Source of the DNA: Desulforudis sp. | Lineage (GTDB): Bacteria > Bacillota > Desulfotomaculia > Desulfotomaculales > Desulforudaceae | NCBI GenBank assembly: GCA_003604975.1 | Contig: QZIR01000036.1 | Location: forward strand, 1-64,000 | DNA length: 64,000 nucleotides | Direction of reading: 5' to 3' | Made by a program: the position numbers and the translations under genes | The notes under the pieces: model-generated | What the model was told of the DNA's origin: nothing | Seen by the model: only the letters and a program-made list of their open reading frames with translations | Databases searched by the model: none | Shown: in pieces, positions 16,679 to 26,000 of the stretch | How positions within the stretch are numbered: position 1 is the first letter of the stretch | Layout: each line of letters opens with the position of its first letter

Positions 16679-18031
16679 ATGCGCCGAATTGTATTGCTTT
16701 CAAAAATGCGTATCGCTGGCTTTCTAGCCCTGCTCCTGTTAACCTCGACCAGCCTGGTAGCCAGCTTCTGGGTGGTTAGTGAGACAACCTACACCGACCA
16801 TGAGACGGTAGTCAGGATTTCGTTCCTGGTCCCAATGCGGCAGTCGGACACCGAGCAGAAGCTGCGGGTAATTCCGGACAACCCCAGGGTTGAGCCGCAG
16901 GTGGACAGCAAGTGGGCCGGACGATCTACGATGATTCTGAGGATCAGGGAGCCCGAGGAACTGGAGGGGCAGAGCATTCGGGTCAAACTGACAGGCGCCA
17001 GGACACTGATCAGCGCATTAACAAAGTCCACCACCATTGTGACGCAGCGTGCGGTCAGGCCTGAACTCCGCAACCTGACACCAACGGTGGCGAGCCATGG
17101 AGCAGTAGTCATGCGTTTTAACACCCCTTTGGACCCGAAAACCGTTCCCGGGAATATTGTACTGCTGCACAACGGTGTTCCAGTGCCGGGCCGCTGGGAA
17201 CCTTCCGGTGCGGATGGCCCATCCGGTAACGTTGACCCCAGTGTCTGGCTCTTTGAGCCCCGGCACCCGCTGCTGCATGATCAGCCTTATGAAATCGTGA
17301 TCAAGAAGGGAGTATCGAGTCAGTCCGGGGTTCCCCTGGAAGCTGAAATCAGAGGCGCCGTCCGGTCGGCTCCGGCTCTGGCCCTGGTGTCTTCCAGGCC
17401 GACGGATAAGGCGGTAGAGGTGGACCTGCACCCCGAAATCACGGTTGAGTACAATCAACCCCTGATCCGGGCCGAGGTCCGGGTACACGATGTTCGCGGG
17501 CGGGCGGACGTTTGGGCCAACCGGGTGCAGTTTACCCCGCTGGAAGTATTGCTTCCGGGCGAAACCTATGACGTGGAAGTAGAGGCCACTTCGCTGCACG
17601 GTGAAGAGATCAAGACCGCGTTCCGGTTTACGACCAGGGACGTGCAAGACCGGATGTGGGTAGCCGTGGACCTGGAAGGCACGCACAACGTTACGGTATT
17701 CAAGGGACGCAAGCCCATCAAAACCTTTGACGCCTCTGGAGGCAAGGTCACCTCGCCTACCCCCCTGGGCACCTATTACGTCTACAACCGGGGATACTGC
17801 TTCTACAATGCCCGGCTGCATGAAGGGGCCTACTACTGGGTACAGTTCTCCGGCCCCTTCCTCTTCCACTCGATCCCCTTCGACGCGAGTGGAAAGATCA
17901 TGGACCAGGAGGCCGAGAAACTCGGTGAGCCGGCTAGTCACGGCTGTGTCCGGCTGAGCCTGGAAGACGCCCGCTGGTTTTTCGAAAACGTGCCGAACGG
18001 GACGATGATCGTGATCTATAACGAGCATTAA
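16679..18031 (+). CDS. L,D-transpeptidase (YkuD) with Ig-like repeats
   Basis: 450 residues. An N-terminal membrane anchor or signal (about 10-32) is followed by Ig-like bacterial domains (segments with LVPMRQSDTEQKLRV, APALALVSSRPTDKAVEVDLHPEITV) and a C-terminal YkuD domain. The catalytic motif is ASHGCVRLSLEDARWFF, and FHSIPFDASG supplies the conserved His. Such enzymes make 3-3 crosslinks in peptidoglycan or attach proteins to it outside the membrane. ATG 16679 follows GGAG. It is monocistronic in appearance. Confidence 0.9.
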   Translation: MRRIVLLSKMRIAGFLALLLLTSTSLVASFWVVSETTYTDHETVVRISFLVPMRQSDTEQKLRVIPDNPRVEPQVDSKWAGRSTMILRIREPEELEGQSIRVKLTGARTLISALTKSTTIVTQRAVRPELRNLTPTVASHGAVVMRFNTPLDPKTVPGNIVLLHNGVPVPGRWEPSGADGPSGNVDPSVWLFEPRHPLLHDQPYEIVIKKGVSSQSGVPLEAEIRGAVRSAPALALVSSRPTDKAVEVDLHPEITVEYNQPLIRAEVRVHDVRGRADVWANRVQFTPLEVLLPGETYDVEVEATSLHGEEIKTAFRFTTRDVQDRMWVAVDLEGTHNVTVFKGRKPIKTFDASGGKVTSPTPLGTYYVYNRGYCFYNARLHEGAYYWVQFSGPFLFHSIPFDASGKIMDQEAEKLGEPASHGCVRLSLEDARWFFENVPNGTMIVIYNEH

Positions 18032-18138
18032 GACGCCACGGACGCCCCTCTATGAACTCCTTGGAAAAAACTATTTGCGTTAACAGTCTGATGCGGTAAA
18101 AATATAAATAGGAATGTTACGAAGTAGGAGGCAACCAA

Positions 18139-18573
18139 ATGAACGCCGACGATGTCACCAAAAAGCTGCAGGAACACGGATGTCGCCTCACCCCCCAGCG
18201 TCGCCTGATTATCCAGGCTCTGCTGGCCTCCCGGGAACCGCTTACCGCACAGCAAGTGTTTAACACCGTTAGCCTGGAGTTCCCGAATATCAGCTTTGAT
18301 ACCGTCTACCGCAACCTCGGACTGCTCAGCCAGCTGGGCGTGGTCAACCGGATCAACCTAAAAGTGAAGTTCAACTGCCGCTTTGAAATCGCCCGGGGTC
18401 ACCATCACCACTTCATCTGTCTTGGTTGCGGCTCGTCGTTCCCAGTTGACTTCTGCCCATTTGAGCAGTACACATCTGAACTGCCCGGGAATACCGGGTT
18501 TCGGGTCGTGGATCACGCCTTCGAGGTTTATGGGTACTGCGCGGGGTGTAATGTCGGGGACAGCGTCCACTAA
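18139..18573 (+). CDS. zur: Fur-family metal-responsive repressor, probably Zur
   Basis: 144 residues. An N-terminal winged helix (RLTPQRRLIIQALL, FDTVYRNLGLL) is followed by a dimerisation/metal domain with HHHHFICLGCGSSFPVDFC and the second CxxC, CAGC. The two CxxC pairs form the structural zinc site. Position just upstream of a zinc-type ABC transporter makes Zur the best call; Fur or PerR cannot be excluded from motifs alone. AGGAGG-type SD (TAGGAGGCAACCAA) precedes the ATG. I saw no textbook Zur box in the short upstream spacer. Confidence 0.8.
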   Translation: MNADDVTKKLQEHGCRLTPQRRLIIQALLASREPLTAQQVFNTVSLEFPNISFDTVYRNLGLLSQLGVVNRINLKVKFNCRFEIARGHHHHFICLGCGSSFPVDFCPFEQYTSELPGNTGFRVVDHAFEVYGYCAGCNVGDSVH

Positions 18574-18617
18574 ACGGATTCCGGTCAGTCAAACGCCAAA
18601 GACCTGGAGTGACAAAG

Positions 18618-19400
18618 ATGGAATTGGAGCATAAACAACCGGCGGTTGAGGTTACCGACCTGACCGTTCAACTAGGTAACAAGTCCGTTCTGGACAACGT
18701 GTGTTTCACCGTGAAGGAAGGGTCCTTTACCAGCATCATCGGTCCAAACGGGGCCGGCAAAACAACGCTGGTCCGGGTTCTCTTGGGACTGGTCAGACCC
18801 GGCAGGGGCATCGTGCACCTGTTCGGGAAGACACCGCTGCGTTCACGTAACCGGCGCCACGGGGTGGGGTACCTCCCCCAGCGGAAAGAGTTTGACCGCC
18901 GGTTTCCCGTCTCGGCCCTGGACGTGGCCATGATGGGTCGAGTGGCCTGCATGGGGCTCTTTCGGTTTCCCAAGCCGCACGACCGGGAGGCAGCCATGGA
19001 GACACTGCGGCGTATCGGTTTTAAAGACGACCTGATCTACCGCCCGATCGGTGAGCTGTCCGGCGGCCAACAGCAGCTGGCCTTCCTGGCCCGGGCCCTC
19101 TGCAGCCACACCCGCCTGCTGTTGCTGGACGAACCGACTACGGGGCTGGATCCGGCAGCTCAGGAACGCTTTTACGAGGTGGTCCAGACCCTCAGGCGTG
19201 ACCTGGGTCTGACCATTCTGGTCGTCTCTCACGACGTGGACACCATCAGCCAGTTTGCGGACCGGTTTATTTGTCTAAACCGGAGCGTCCTGGTGCAGGG
19301 AAAACCGTCCGAAGTCCTGGCCAGCGCCCGCCTGCGGGAGGCCTACTGGGGCCGCAGCGAACGGCTTCCGATTTCCACTGGATGCCTGGGGGTTTTGTAG
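18618..19400 (+). CDS. znuC: Metal ABC transporter ATP-binding protein (ZnuC-like)
   Basis: 260 residues from ATG 18618, with GGAG 8 bases upstream; a GTG at 18609 overlaps that SD. Walker A GPNGAGKTTLVR, ABC signature LSGGQQQLAFLARAL, Walker B LLLLDEPTTGLDP and switch His VSHDVD are intact. It energises uptake of Zn2+ (or Mn2+) through the next gene's permease. It forms an operon with zur and znuB (3-base gap to znuB). No solute-binding protein gene (znuA) is present here, so it must be encoded elsewhere. Confidence 0.9.
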   Translation: MELEHKQPAVEVTDLTVQLGNKSVLDNVCFTVKEGSFTSIIGPNGAGKTTLVRVLLGLVRPGRGIVHLFGKTPLRSRNRRHGVGYLPQRKEFDRRFPVSALDVAMMGRVACMGLFRFPKPHDREAAMETLRRIGFKDDLIYRPIGELSGGQQQLAFLARALCSHTRLLLLDEPTTGLDPAAQERFYEVVQTLRRDLGLTILVVSHDVDTISQFADRFICLNRSVLVQGKPSEVLASARLREAYWGRSERLPISTGCLGVL

Positions 19401-19403
19401 AGT

Positions 19404-20276
19404 ATGGAGATGTTCACCTACGAGTTTATGCAGCGGGCCTTTATCGCGGGGGTTATGGCCGGTCTCCTCTGCTCCTTCGTCTCCCTGTTTGTGGTGATGC
19501 AGCGGTTGGCCTTCGCCGGGGTGGGGATCTCTCACTCCGCACTCGGGGGAGTGGCGATCGGGGTGCTGGCTGGTGTAAATCCGGTAATCTCGGCCGGGCT
19601 CTTCTGCACCGCTATAGCATGGCTGATCGGGTTAATCAGCAAAAAGGGGGACATTCACGCAGATACGGTCATTGGGATCTTCTTTAGCGCCACCATGGCC
19701 CTGGGGATCGCCCTGATCAGCCTAACCCGGGGTTACTATCCGGACCTGTTGGGCTTTCTGTTCGGCAATATCCTGGCAGTGACTGTTCAAGACCTCTGGA
19801 TTTTGGGGATCGCCGGAACCGTGATCGCCCTATTCCTGACCCTGTTCTTTAAGGAGCTCCTGTTCCTCTGCTTTGACGAAGAGACGGCCCAGGCGGCGGG
19901 GATCCCGACCACCTTCCTTTACTATGCCCTGCTCACCGTCATTGCGCTAACCATCGTGATCTGCGTCAAGATCCTGGGCATCGTTCTCGCCTCGGCCCTG
20001 CTGGTCATTCCGGCGATCACCGGTTACGAACTGGCCCGCAACTTCCGCGGAGTACTGGTGGTCTCCCTGGTCAGCGGCGTGATCACGGCCACGGCCGGGC
20101 TTTTCCTATCCTACCACCTGAACCTGCCGTCCGGCGCTACGATCGTGCTCTGCGCCACGCTACTGTTCTTCGCGGCGATGCTCTTCTCCCCGCGCCGCCG
20201 CTGGATACACAGCTTCAAGAACGCCCGCAGCCAGGAACCGGCGTCCGGCACCCAGCCCCAGTCCCGCGCTTCGTGA
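19404..20276 (+). CDS. znuB: Metal ABC transporter permease (ZnuB-like)
   Basis: 290 residues, ABC-3 family, with about eight membrane helices. GISHSALGGVAIGVLAGVNP and FFSATMALGI, LGFLFGNIL and VLASALLVIPAITGYELARN are typical of ZnuB/MntB proteins. It forms the membrane channel for the preceding ATPase. It is the last gene of the operon and runs convergently toward the hydrogenase gene. Confidence 0.9.
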   Translation: MEMFTYEFMQRAFIAGVMAGLLCSFVSLFVVMQRLAFAGVGISHSALGGVAIGVLAGVNPVISAGLFCTAIAWLIGLISKKGDIHADTVIGIFFSATMALGIALISLTRGYYPDLLGFLFGNILAVTVQDLWILGIAGTVIALFLTLFFKELLFLCFDEETAQAAGIPTTFLYYALLTVIALTIVICVKILGIVLASALLVIPAITGYELARNFRGVLVVSLVSGVITATAGLFLSYHLNLPSGATIVLCATLLFFAAMLFSPRRRWIHSFKNARSQEPASGTQPQSRAS

Positions 20277-20333
20277 CTTCGAAGTGAAGCACCGGAGCCA
20301 GGGGGTAAATCCAGACCCGGCTAGTCTAAGAAT

Positions 20334-22190
20334 TCAGTGAAGGTACAGCGGGCCGGCCGCCTCCCGTTCCGCTTCCGCCCGGGGGTGGCGTTCCCGGGGC
20401 GTGTAGGTGGTATGCAGCAGCTGTTTGGCACGTTCGCTGCCCGGATGACCCAGGAACTCCTCGTAGAGCCGCTTTACCGCCGGGTTTTCGTGCGCCCGGC
20501 GTAATTCACGGCCGAGATCAATGGTGTATAAGGCCTCGGCCCGCTTGCGCCGGTGCTCGGTGGAGAGTTCGATCCGCCCGCCCGTTCCGAAAATCGGCTG
20601 GCCCCCGCCGCCGATACAGCCACCCGGGCAGCCCATGATTTCCAGGAAGTGGAACTCTTCTCCTTGTTTCAGGCGCTCCATCAGCCGGCGGGCGTTGCGC
20701 GTGCCATGGGCCACCGCGATGCGCAGTTTCTTCCCCTTGAGTACCACATCGGCCTCGCGTACCCCTTGTAAACCGCGTACCGCGTGGAATTCCAGACGGA
20801 CCATCTCCTCGTCCTCGGTCAAAGCATAGGCGGTCCGGATGGCCGCTTCCATAACCCCGCCGGTAGCCGCAAAGATAGCACCGGCGCCGGTGGCAATCCC
20901 GAGCGGATCGTCGAATGCTTCGTCTCCCAGCTTTTCAAAATCAATCCCCGCCTGGCGAATTATCCGGGCCAATTCGCGCGTAGTAAGCACAAAGTCCACG
21001 TCCCGGTGGCCCTCGCTCACCAATTCCGGCCGCGCCGCCTCGAACTTCTTGGCGGTACAGGGCATCACGGCCACGGTCACGATAATGTCCGGATCCAGGC
21101 CAGCCTTTTCTGCGTAGTACGTCTTGGTGAGGGCGCCGAGCATTTCCTGGGGTGATTTGCACGTGGAGATGTTTTCTAAATACTCCGGATAGAAGTGCTC
21201 GCAGAACTTGACCCAGCCGGGGCTGCACGAAGAAATCAGGGGGAGCTTACCGTGGCCTTCAAGGCGCTCCAGCAGTTCATACGCCTCTTCCATAATCGTC
21301 AGATCGGCGGCGAACTCGGTGGAAAAGACGGATTCAAAACCGATGCGGCGCAGGGCCGTCGCCAGCTTGCCGCTTACCACCGTGCCCACCGGCATTCCGA
21401 AGGCCTCGCCCAGCGTGACCTGGATGGCCGGCGCGGTCTGTACCACGGCGTACCGGTCCGGGTCTTCCACAGCGTCCCAGACTTCGTTGATGTACTCCCG
21501 TTCGGTGATCGCCCCGGTGGGACAGGCCATTATACACTGCCCGCAAGAGATGCAGGCAGCCTCCCCCGGATCGGCTTCGAAGGCTGGAGCAATCACCGTC
21601 TCAGCCCCGCGGTGCAGGGCGGTCAGGGCGCTTACGTCCTGTACGTTACGGCACACCGCCTCGCAGCGGCGGCATTTGATGCACTTGTTGTAGTCGCGGA
21701 TCATAAAGGGGTTCTGATCGTGGACACGGTACTTGCGCCGGCCGACCGGGAGTTTGGTCCGGCGCAGACCGACATCGGACGCGACCTTGCGCAGTTCACA
21801 GGTCTCGTTACGGGGACACACCGGACACTCCTGGTTGTGCTCGGTCAGCAGCAGTTCAACCACCCGGCGGCGGGCCCGGCGTACCCGGGGGGTATTGGTC
21901 TGTACCTTCATTCCCTCACGTACCGGGGTAACACAAGAGGCCTGCAGTGTACGGGCTCCCTCGACTTCCACCAGGCAAACGCGGCAGCAGCCCGGCTCGC
22001 TGATTCCCTTAAGGTAGCACAGCGTCGGAATTTCAATCCCGATTTCCCGGGCGGCATCAACGACCTTGGTACCTTCGGGCGCCTGCACCTCTTGTCCATC
22101 TATCCAAAGAGTGACCAGATCGGGAGCTTCGTCCTTTACCGGTTGGGTTCCTTTTTCCTGTAAGTCCTGTCCGGACGTTTCGTTCTGCAC
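20334..22190 (-). CDS. FeFe hydrogenase, catalytic subunit (HydA/HndD type)
   Basis: 618 residues. Order: 2Fe-2S ferredoxin-like domain (CYLKGISEPGCCRVCLVEV), His-Cys cluster domain (HNQECPVCPRNETC), two 4Fe-4S motifs (CIKCRRCEAVCRN and CISCGQCIMACP), then the H-cluster domain. H-cluster motifs are SSCSPGWVKFCE (L1), MPCTAKKFEA (L2) and FLEIMGCPGGCIGGGGQP (L3). It reversibly makes H2 from reduced ferredoxin and/or NAD(P)H. The usual partner subunits (HndA-C) are not adjacent. Starts at GTG with GAGGTG 7 bases upstream. L1 has Ser in place of the second Cys of the classic TSCCPxW. Confidence 0.93.
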   Translation of the reverse strand: MQNETSGQDLQEKGTQPVKDEAPDLVTLWIDGQEVQAPEGTKVVDAAREIGIEIPTLCYLKGISEPGCCRVCLVEVEGARTLQASCVTPVREGMKVQTNTPRVRRARRRVVELLLTEHNQECPVCPRNETCELRKVASDVGLRRTKLPVGRRKYRVHDQNPFMIRDYNKCIKCRRCEAVCRNVQDVSALTALHRGAETVIAPAFEADPGEAACISCGQCIMACPTGAITEREYINEVWDAVEDPDRYAVVQTAPAIQVTLGEAFGMPVGTVVSGKLATALRRIGFESVFSTEFAADLTIMEEAYELLERLEGHGKLPLISSCSPGWVKFCEHFYPEYLENISTCKSPQEMLGALTKTYYAEKAGLDPDIIVTVAVMPCTAKKFEAARPELVSEGHRDVDFVLTTRELARIIRQAGIDFEKLGDEAFDDPLGIATGAGAIFAATGGVMEAAIRTAYALTEDEEMVRLEFHAVRGLQGVREADVVLKGKKLRIAVAHGTRNARRLMERLKQGEEFHFLEIMGCPGGCIGGGGQPIFGTGGRIELSTEHRRKRAEALYTIDLGRELRRAHENPAVKRLYEEFLGHPGSERAKQLLHTTYTPRERHPRAEAEREAAGPLYLH

Positions 22191-22268
22191 GGCGCTACAC
22201 CTCTGTCAAAAACCAACATCCACGGTTAGTCTTTGATGAGGTACCCGAATTAATACCGCCTGCTGCCT

Positions 22269-22862
22269 CTAATAGGACTTGGCAGGCCCAGAGCCGTGGT
22301 CGGAGGCAATTCCGTATATCAGAAGGGTAAACAACTGGTCGATGGTTTCGCTCATGGTCAGGCCGTGCCGGAGTACGAAGTCAGGGGTGGCAGTGGCCCG
22401 TACTGCCGCCATGATGGTACTGACCACGATCCGGGGGTCGATCTGCCTGAACTCGCCCCTTTTCTGGCCCTCTACAATGAACTCCCCCATGTAGCGGATT
22501 CGCTGGATCCGGAAACGGTCAACGCGATCCCAGGCCGAGGGATAGTATCGCTGCAGGTCCGTGACGATCACCGGGCGTAAGATATGTGCCCGCTCAGTCA
22601 AAGATCGGATGATGATCCGAATTTTCTCGATGGGACTTGAAGGCCCTTTCAGCATCCCCTCAATCTCCCCAAAGATACTGTCCAATATGTGATCCACCAG
22701 GGCCTCGACCAGGACCTGCTTACTGGGAAAGTAACGGTAGAGCGTGCGCTTACTCACCCCCGCGTGCGCCGCCAGTTCGTCCATGGTCACCGCCTTCAGG
22801 CCTCTCTCCATAGACAACTCATTAAACGAAGTGAAAACTCTGTTAGCTATTTCACGGTTCAC
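22269..22862 (-). CDS. TetR/AcrR-family regulator of the exporter operon
   Basis: 197 residues with an N-terminal helix-turn-helix (MDELAAHAGVSKRTLYRYFPSKQVLVEALV) and a helical ligand-binding domain. It starts at GTG 22862, about ten bases after the permease stop, so it is the last gene of the exporter operon and presumably represses it until an exported drug or metabolite binds. Confidence 0.85.
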   Translation of the reverse strand: MNREIANRVFTSFNELSMERGLKAVTMDELAAHAGVSKRTLYRYFPSKQVLVEALVDHILDSIFGEIEGMLKGPSSPIEKIRIIIRSLTERAHILRPVIVTDLQRYYPSAWDRVDRFRIQRIRYMGEFIVEGQKRGEFRQIDPRIVVSTIMAAVRATATPDFVLRHGLTMSETIDQLFTLLIYGIASDHGSGPAKSY

Positions 22863-22872
22863 CCACTCACCC

Positions 22873-24009
22873 CTACTCTACTCGTTTGACGAAGCGCTTC
22901 GAGGCCAGGACGATAATGCCAAGACCGAAACCGGAAAGGGTCAGGACCTGGCTCCAGAGGTGGTCGATTCCCACACCCTTCAGGATGATCCCGCGCAGGA
23001 TCTCCAGGAAATAGGTCAGGGGAATCAGGTTGCCCAGCCACTGAATAACCAGTGGCATTGACTCCCGCGGGAAGAGGAACCCGGAGAGGAGCACACTCGG
23101 GAGTATCACCAGCATCGTCATCTGCATCGCCTGGAGCTGGGTCTTGGCCACGGTGGAGAAGAAAATCCCCAGTCCCAGGGCAAAGACCAGGAACAGCAGG
23201 GTCAGGCTCAGCAGCAGAGGGATGCTGCCGCTGACCGGAACGCCGAACCACAAGATTCCGATACTCAGCACGATGGCCACGTCTATAAAGGCAATGAGCA
23301 CGTAGGGGGCCAACTTGCCGATCATCAGTTCAAAACCCTGGATCGGAGTGACCATCAACTGCTCCAGAGTACCCCGTTCCCTTTCACGAACCAGGGAAAA
23401 GGCGGTCAGCATCACGGTTATGTTCTGCATAATCAAACCGATCAATCCTGGAATGTTAAACTTCAGGCTTTCCATCCCCGGGTTGTACCAGACCCTCGCC
23501 CTTAAGTCCAGTGAAGGGCCCCCGGACACGGTTTCCACCCCCTGACGGTGCAAATGATCCAACTGTATCCGTTGCGAGTAGGCCCGGGCCGTGAACTCGG
23601 CGGTGGACATCGCCGTTCTTGCTACCAGGGGGTCTGAACCGTCGACCAGAAACTGAACCGCCGCAGGCTCGCCACGGCGCAGGCTTCGCGCGTAGTCACC
23701 GGGGATGACCAGTCCCGCCTTGACTTCACCGGCGTCGAGCAACCACTCCAGTTCCGCAAGGCTGTCGATGTGGTGAGATACCGTGAAGTACCCCGTCTGC
23801 TCCAGGACCGCCACTAATTCCCTTCCCGGCTGCTGCCGATCCTGGTCAAGCACGGCCAGGGACATATTGTTCACATCGGTGGTTACCGCATAACCGAACA
23901 GGAGCAGCATAAAGACGGGCATCATGAAGGCCATCACCAGGCTCGGCCGGTCGCGCTTGATATGGATAAACTCTTTCTTGATAATCGCGATAATCCTACG
24001 CCCCGACAT
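22873..24009 (-). CDS. ABC-2 type exporter permease (YbhR/YhhJ-like)
   Basis: 378 residues from ATG 24009. One N-terminal helix (FMMPVFMLLLFGYAV) is followed by a large extracellular domain (about 45-175) and five C-terminal helices. ERERGTLEQLMVTPI and SGFLFPRESMPLVIQWLGNLIPLTYFLEILRG are typical of the family. It overlaps the upstream ATPase gene by 14 bases, indicating translational coupling. Related operons have two permeases; only one is present here, so it may act as a homodimer. Confidence 0.88.
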   Translation of the reverse strand: MSGRRIIAIIKKEFIHIKRDRPSLVMAFMMPVFMLLLFGYAVTTDVNNMSLAVLDQDRQQPGRELVAVLEQTGYFTVSHHIDSLAELEWLLDAGEVKAGLVIPGDYARSLRRGEPAAVQFLVDGSDPLVARTAMSTAEFTARAYSQRIQLDHLHRQGVETVSGGPSLDLRARVWYNPGMESLKFNIPGLIGLIMQNITVMLTAFSLVRERERGTLEQLMVTPIQGFELMIGKLAPYVLIAFIDVAIVLSIGILWFGVPVSGSIPLLLSLTLLFLVFALGLGIFFSTVAKTQLQAMQMTMLVILPSVLLSGFLFPRESMPLVIQWLGNLIPLTYFLEILRGIILKGVGIDHLWSQVLTLSGFGLGIIVLASKRFVKRVE

Positions 24010-24751
24010 TGCCCCTGACCCCCGTTTCAAACATGTCGATAAATACGTCCTCCAGGGACTCCCGGCCCGCCTCCCGCATCAGGGCGGCGGGCGGTCCAAA
24101 GGACGACAGGGTCCCGTTGAACAATAGGGCGACCATATCGCAGCGTTCGGCCTCGTCCATGTAATGGGTGGTTACCAGGACGGTAATGCCCCCGGCCGCC
24201 AACTCGGCCAGGATGTCCCAGAACATCCGCCTGGAAACAGGGTCAACACCGGCGGTCGGTTCATCCAGGATGAGTAAACGGGGACGGTGGACACAGGCAC
24301 AGGCCAGGGACACGCGCTGCTTCCACCCGCCTGACAAGTGCGCCACCAGCTTGTGATCATTACCCTCCAGGCGCATCTCGGAACGCAGTTCGGACCGGCA
24401 ATTTTCGATCTCCGGCCTGGACAGGCCATAAATTTGCCCGAAGAAATCGATGTTCTCCAGCATCGTCAGGTCCTCGTACAGGCTGAACTTCTGGGACATG
24501 TACCCGATATTCAGCTTGATGGACTCAGACTGGGTGGCGATATCGAAACCAAGCACCCTGCCGCCCCCCTGCGTGGGACGCATCAGGCCGCAGATCATCC
24601 TGATCAGGGTAGACTTACCAGACCCGTTGGGCCCCAGAAGCCCGAAGATCCGGCCGGGCGGAACCGAAAAGCTGACTTCTTTAACCGCCTGTACCGGCCC
24701 GAACGACTTGTGCAGGTTATCAACCTGAATGGTATGCTCCAACAAACTCAC
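23996..24751 (-). CDS. ABC exporter ATP-binding protein
   Basis: 251 residues. Walker A GLLGPNGSGKSTLIR, signature LSGGWKQRVSLACACV, Walker B LLILDEPTAGVDPVSRR and switch TTHYMDEAERCD. It powers the ABC-2 permease downstream. It lies 14 bases after the membrane-fusion protein gene. No obvious SD precedes the GTG start, which suggests coupling to the gene before it. Confidence 0.9.
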   Translation of the reverse strand: MSLLEHTIQVDNLHKSFGPVQAVKEVSFSVPPGRIFGLLGPNGSGKSTLIRMICGLMRPTQGGGRVLGFDIATQSESIKLNIGYMSQKFSLYEDLTMLENIDFFGQIYGLSRPEIENCRSELRSEMRLEGNDHKLVAHLSGGWKQRVSLACACVHRPRLLILDEPTAGVDPVSRRMFWDILAELAAGGITVLVTTHYMDEAERCDMVALLFNGTLSSFGPPAALMREAGRESLEDVFIDMFETGVRGNVGA

Positions 24752-24765
24752 CCGCTGTCTGTGTG

Positions 24766-25815
24766 TTAGTCCCCAATAAAGAAGACTTCAGCCGACATCC
24801 CCGGCTTGAGCCGATCGAAGCCGTTTTCCAACTCCACCTTTACCTTGAAAACCAGCTTCGCCCGTTCCTCACTGGTGTGCAAGTTCCGAGGCGTAAACTC
24901 AGCCTGAGGGGAAACGTAAGTGACTCTTCCCGTATATCCCTCTTCAGCACTGGAATCCGGCTGTACTTCGACCTTCCCGCCCAACCTTACCTCGCTTAGC
25001 CGCTGTTGCGGAACATAGGTGTAGATCCACAGGCTATCCGGAACCTGCAGGGTAACAATCTCCGCCCCCGGCCGGATCAACTCACCCGCCGTATAATTGA
25101 GGCTCCGCACGGTGCCTGTAACCGGCGCCGTAACCACGGTCTTGGCCAGGCTGAGGCGGGCCGCGTCCACCCCGGCCTGTGCCTGCCCAACCTGGGCTGA
25201 GAGACGGTCGAGGCTTTCGTCCCGGGTACCGGCTTCCAAGAGGCGGACCTTCGCACGAGCCGCCTTAGCCGCTGCCGTGGCTGAGGCAAACTGGTTTTCG
25301 AGTACCGTGTACCGGGTTTCCTTCTCCGAGAATTCCTGGTCACTTACCCCTCCCTGCTCGTGAAGCAGGCGAAAACGTTCCTGAATATCAGCGGCCAGGG
25401 CCAGTTCACTTTCGAGCGCACCGGCCTGCCTGGCAAGGCGTTCAGCTTCCTGACGGGCCGCCTCAATTTCCTGACTTCGTGCCCCGGCTTCCGCCTCGGC
25501 CAGGGCGGCATTCGCCGCCCGCACCCCGGCCTCGGACTGCTGGACCTGAATCAGGTACTGTTGTGAATCCAGGCGAGCCAGTTCCTGACCCTTCTCCACG
25601 GTGGACCCTTCGGCTACCAGGATTTCTTCAAGCAGCCCGCCGACCTCGGCGATCACTCTGACCTCTGTGGCCTCAACGCTACCCGTGGCTGCTAACACCC
25701 CCCGGTCCGGGTTATGTGTTTTACCCCAGACAAACCACCCGGCGACGGCCAGGACCAGAATCAGTGCCGCCAAAACCAGGCGCATCGTTTTCGGCTCCGT
25801 TTTCAACGTCTTCAT
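24766..25815 (-). CDS. HlyD-family membrane fusion (adaptor) protein
   Basis: About 349 residues from ATG 25815: an N-terminal membrane anchor (MRLVLAALILVLAVAGWFVWG), a biotinyl-lipoyl-like half, a long coiled coil (about 75-190), and the second lipoyl half plus beta-barrel (GKVEVQPDSSAEEGYTGRVTYVSP). In this Gram-positive setting it probably presents substrates outside the membrane to the ABC pump. GGAGGG directly abuts the ATG at 25815; another ATG at 25785 lies 9 bases after GGAG and could be the true start. It is the first gene of adaptor-ATPase-permease-TetR. Confidence 0.87.
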   Translation of the reverse strand: MKTLKTEPKTMRLVLAALILVLAVAGWFVWGKTHNPDRGVLAATGSVEATEVRVIAEVGGLLEEILVAEGSTVEKGQELARLDSQQYLIQVQQSEAGVRAANAALAEAEAGARSQEIEAARQEAERLARQAGALESELALAADIQERFRLLHEQGGVSDQEFSEKETRYTVLENQFASATAAAKAARAKVRLLEAGTRDESLDRLSAQVGQAQAGVDAARLSLAKTVVTAPVTGTVRSLNYTAGELIRPGAEIVTLQVPDSLWIYTYVPQQRLSEVRLGGKVEVQPDSSAEEGYTGRVTYVSPQAEFTPRNLHTSEERAKLVFKVKVELENGFDRLKPGMSAEVFFIGD

Positions 25816-26000
25816 CCCTCCAAGTAAACTAGTGACACGAAAAGAGTTTACCAAATTACATTCTATCACCGGTTAGTCAACTTGCCAATACGCCACTCCA
25901 AAAAACTATCCTAACCGGTAGAAAGCCCCAGCGCCCCTGTGTTTGCCGCCCCTGAGTGTTCCTGTTAGAATACAGTTAACTGGTGAAAGGACGTTAAACG

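Noticed and set aside
17018-18028. 336-residue open frame antisense to the L,D-transpeptidase gene
   Set aside because: No SD, composition typical of a GC-driven shadow frame, and the sense strand carries a complete recognisable enzyme.
21195-22163. 322-residue open frame opposite the FeFe hydrogenase
   Set aside because: Covers the cluster-binding half of a well-conserved protein on the other strand and resembles no protein; a shadow frame.
22252-22290. GCCTGC...GCAGGC inverted repeat near the TetR gene end as a terminator
   Set aside because: No T tract on either strand and the stem is interrupted.
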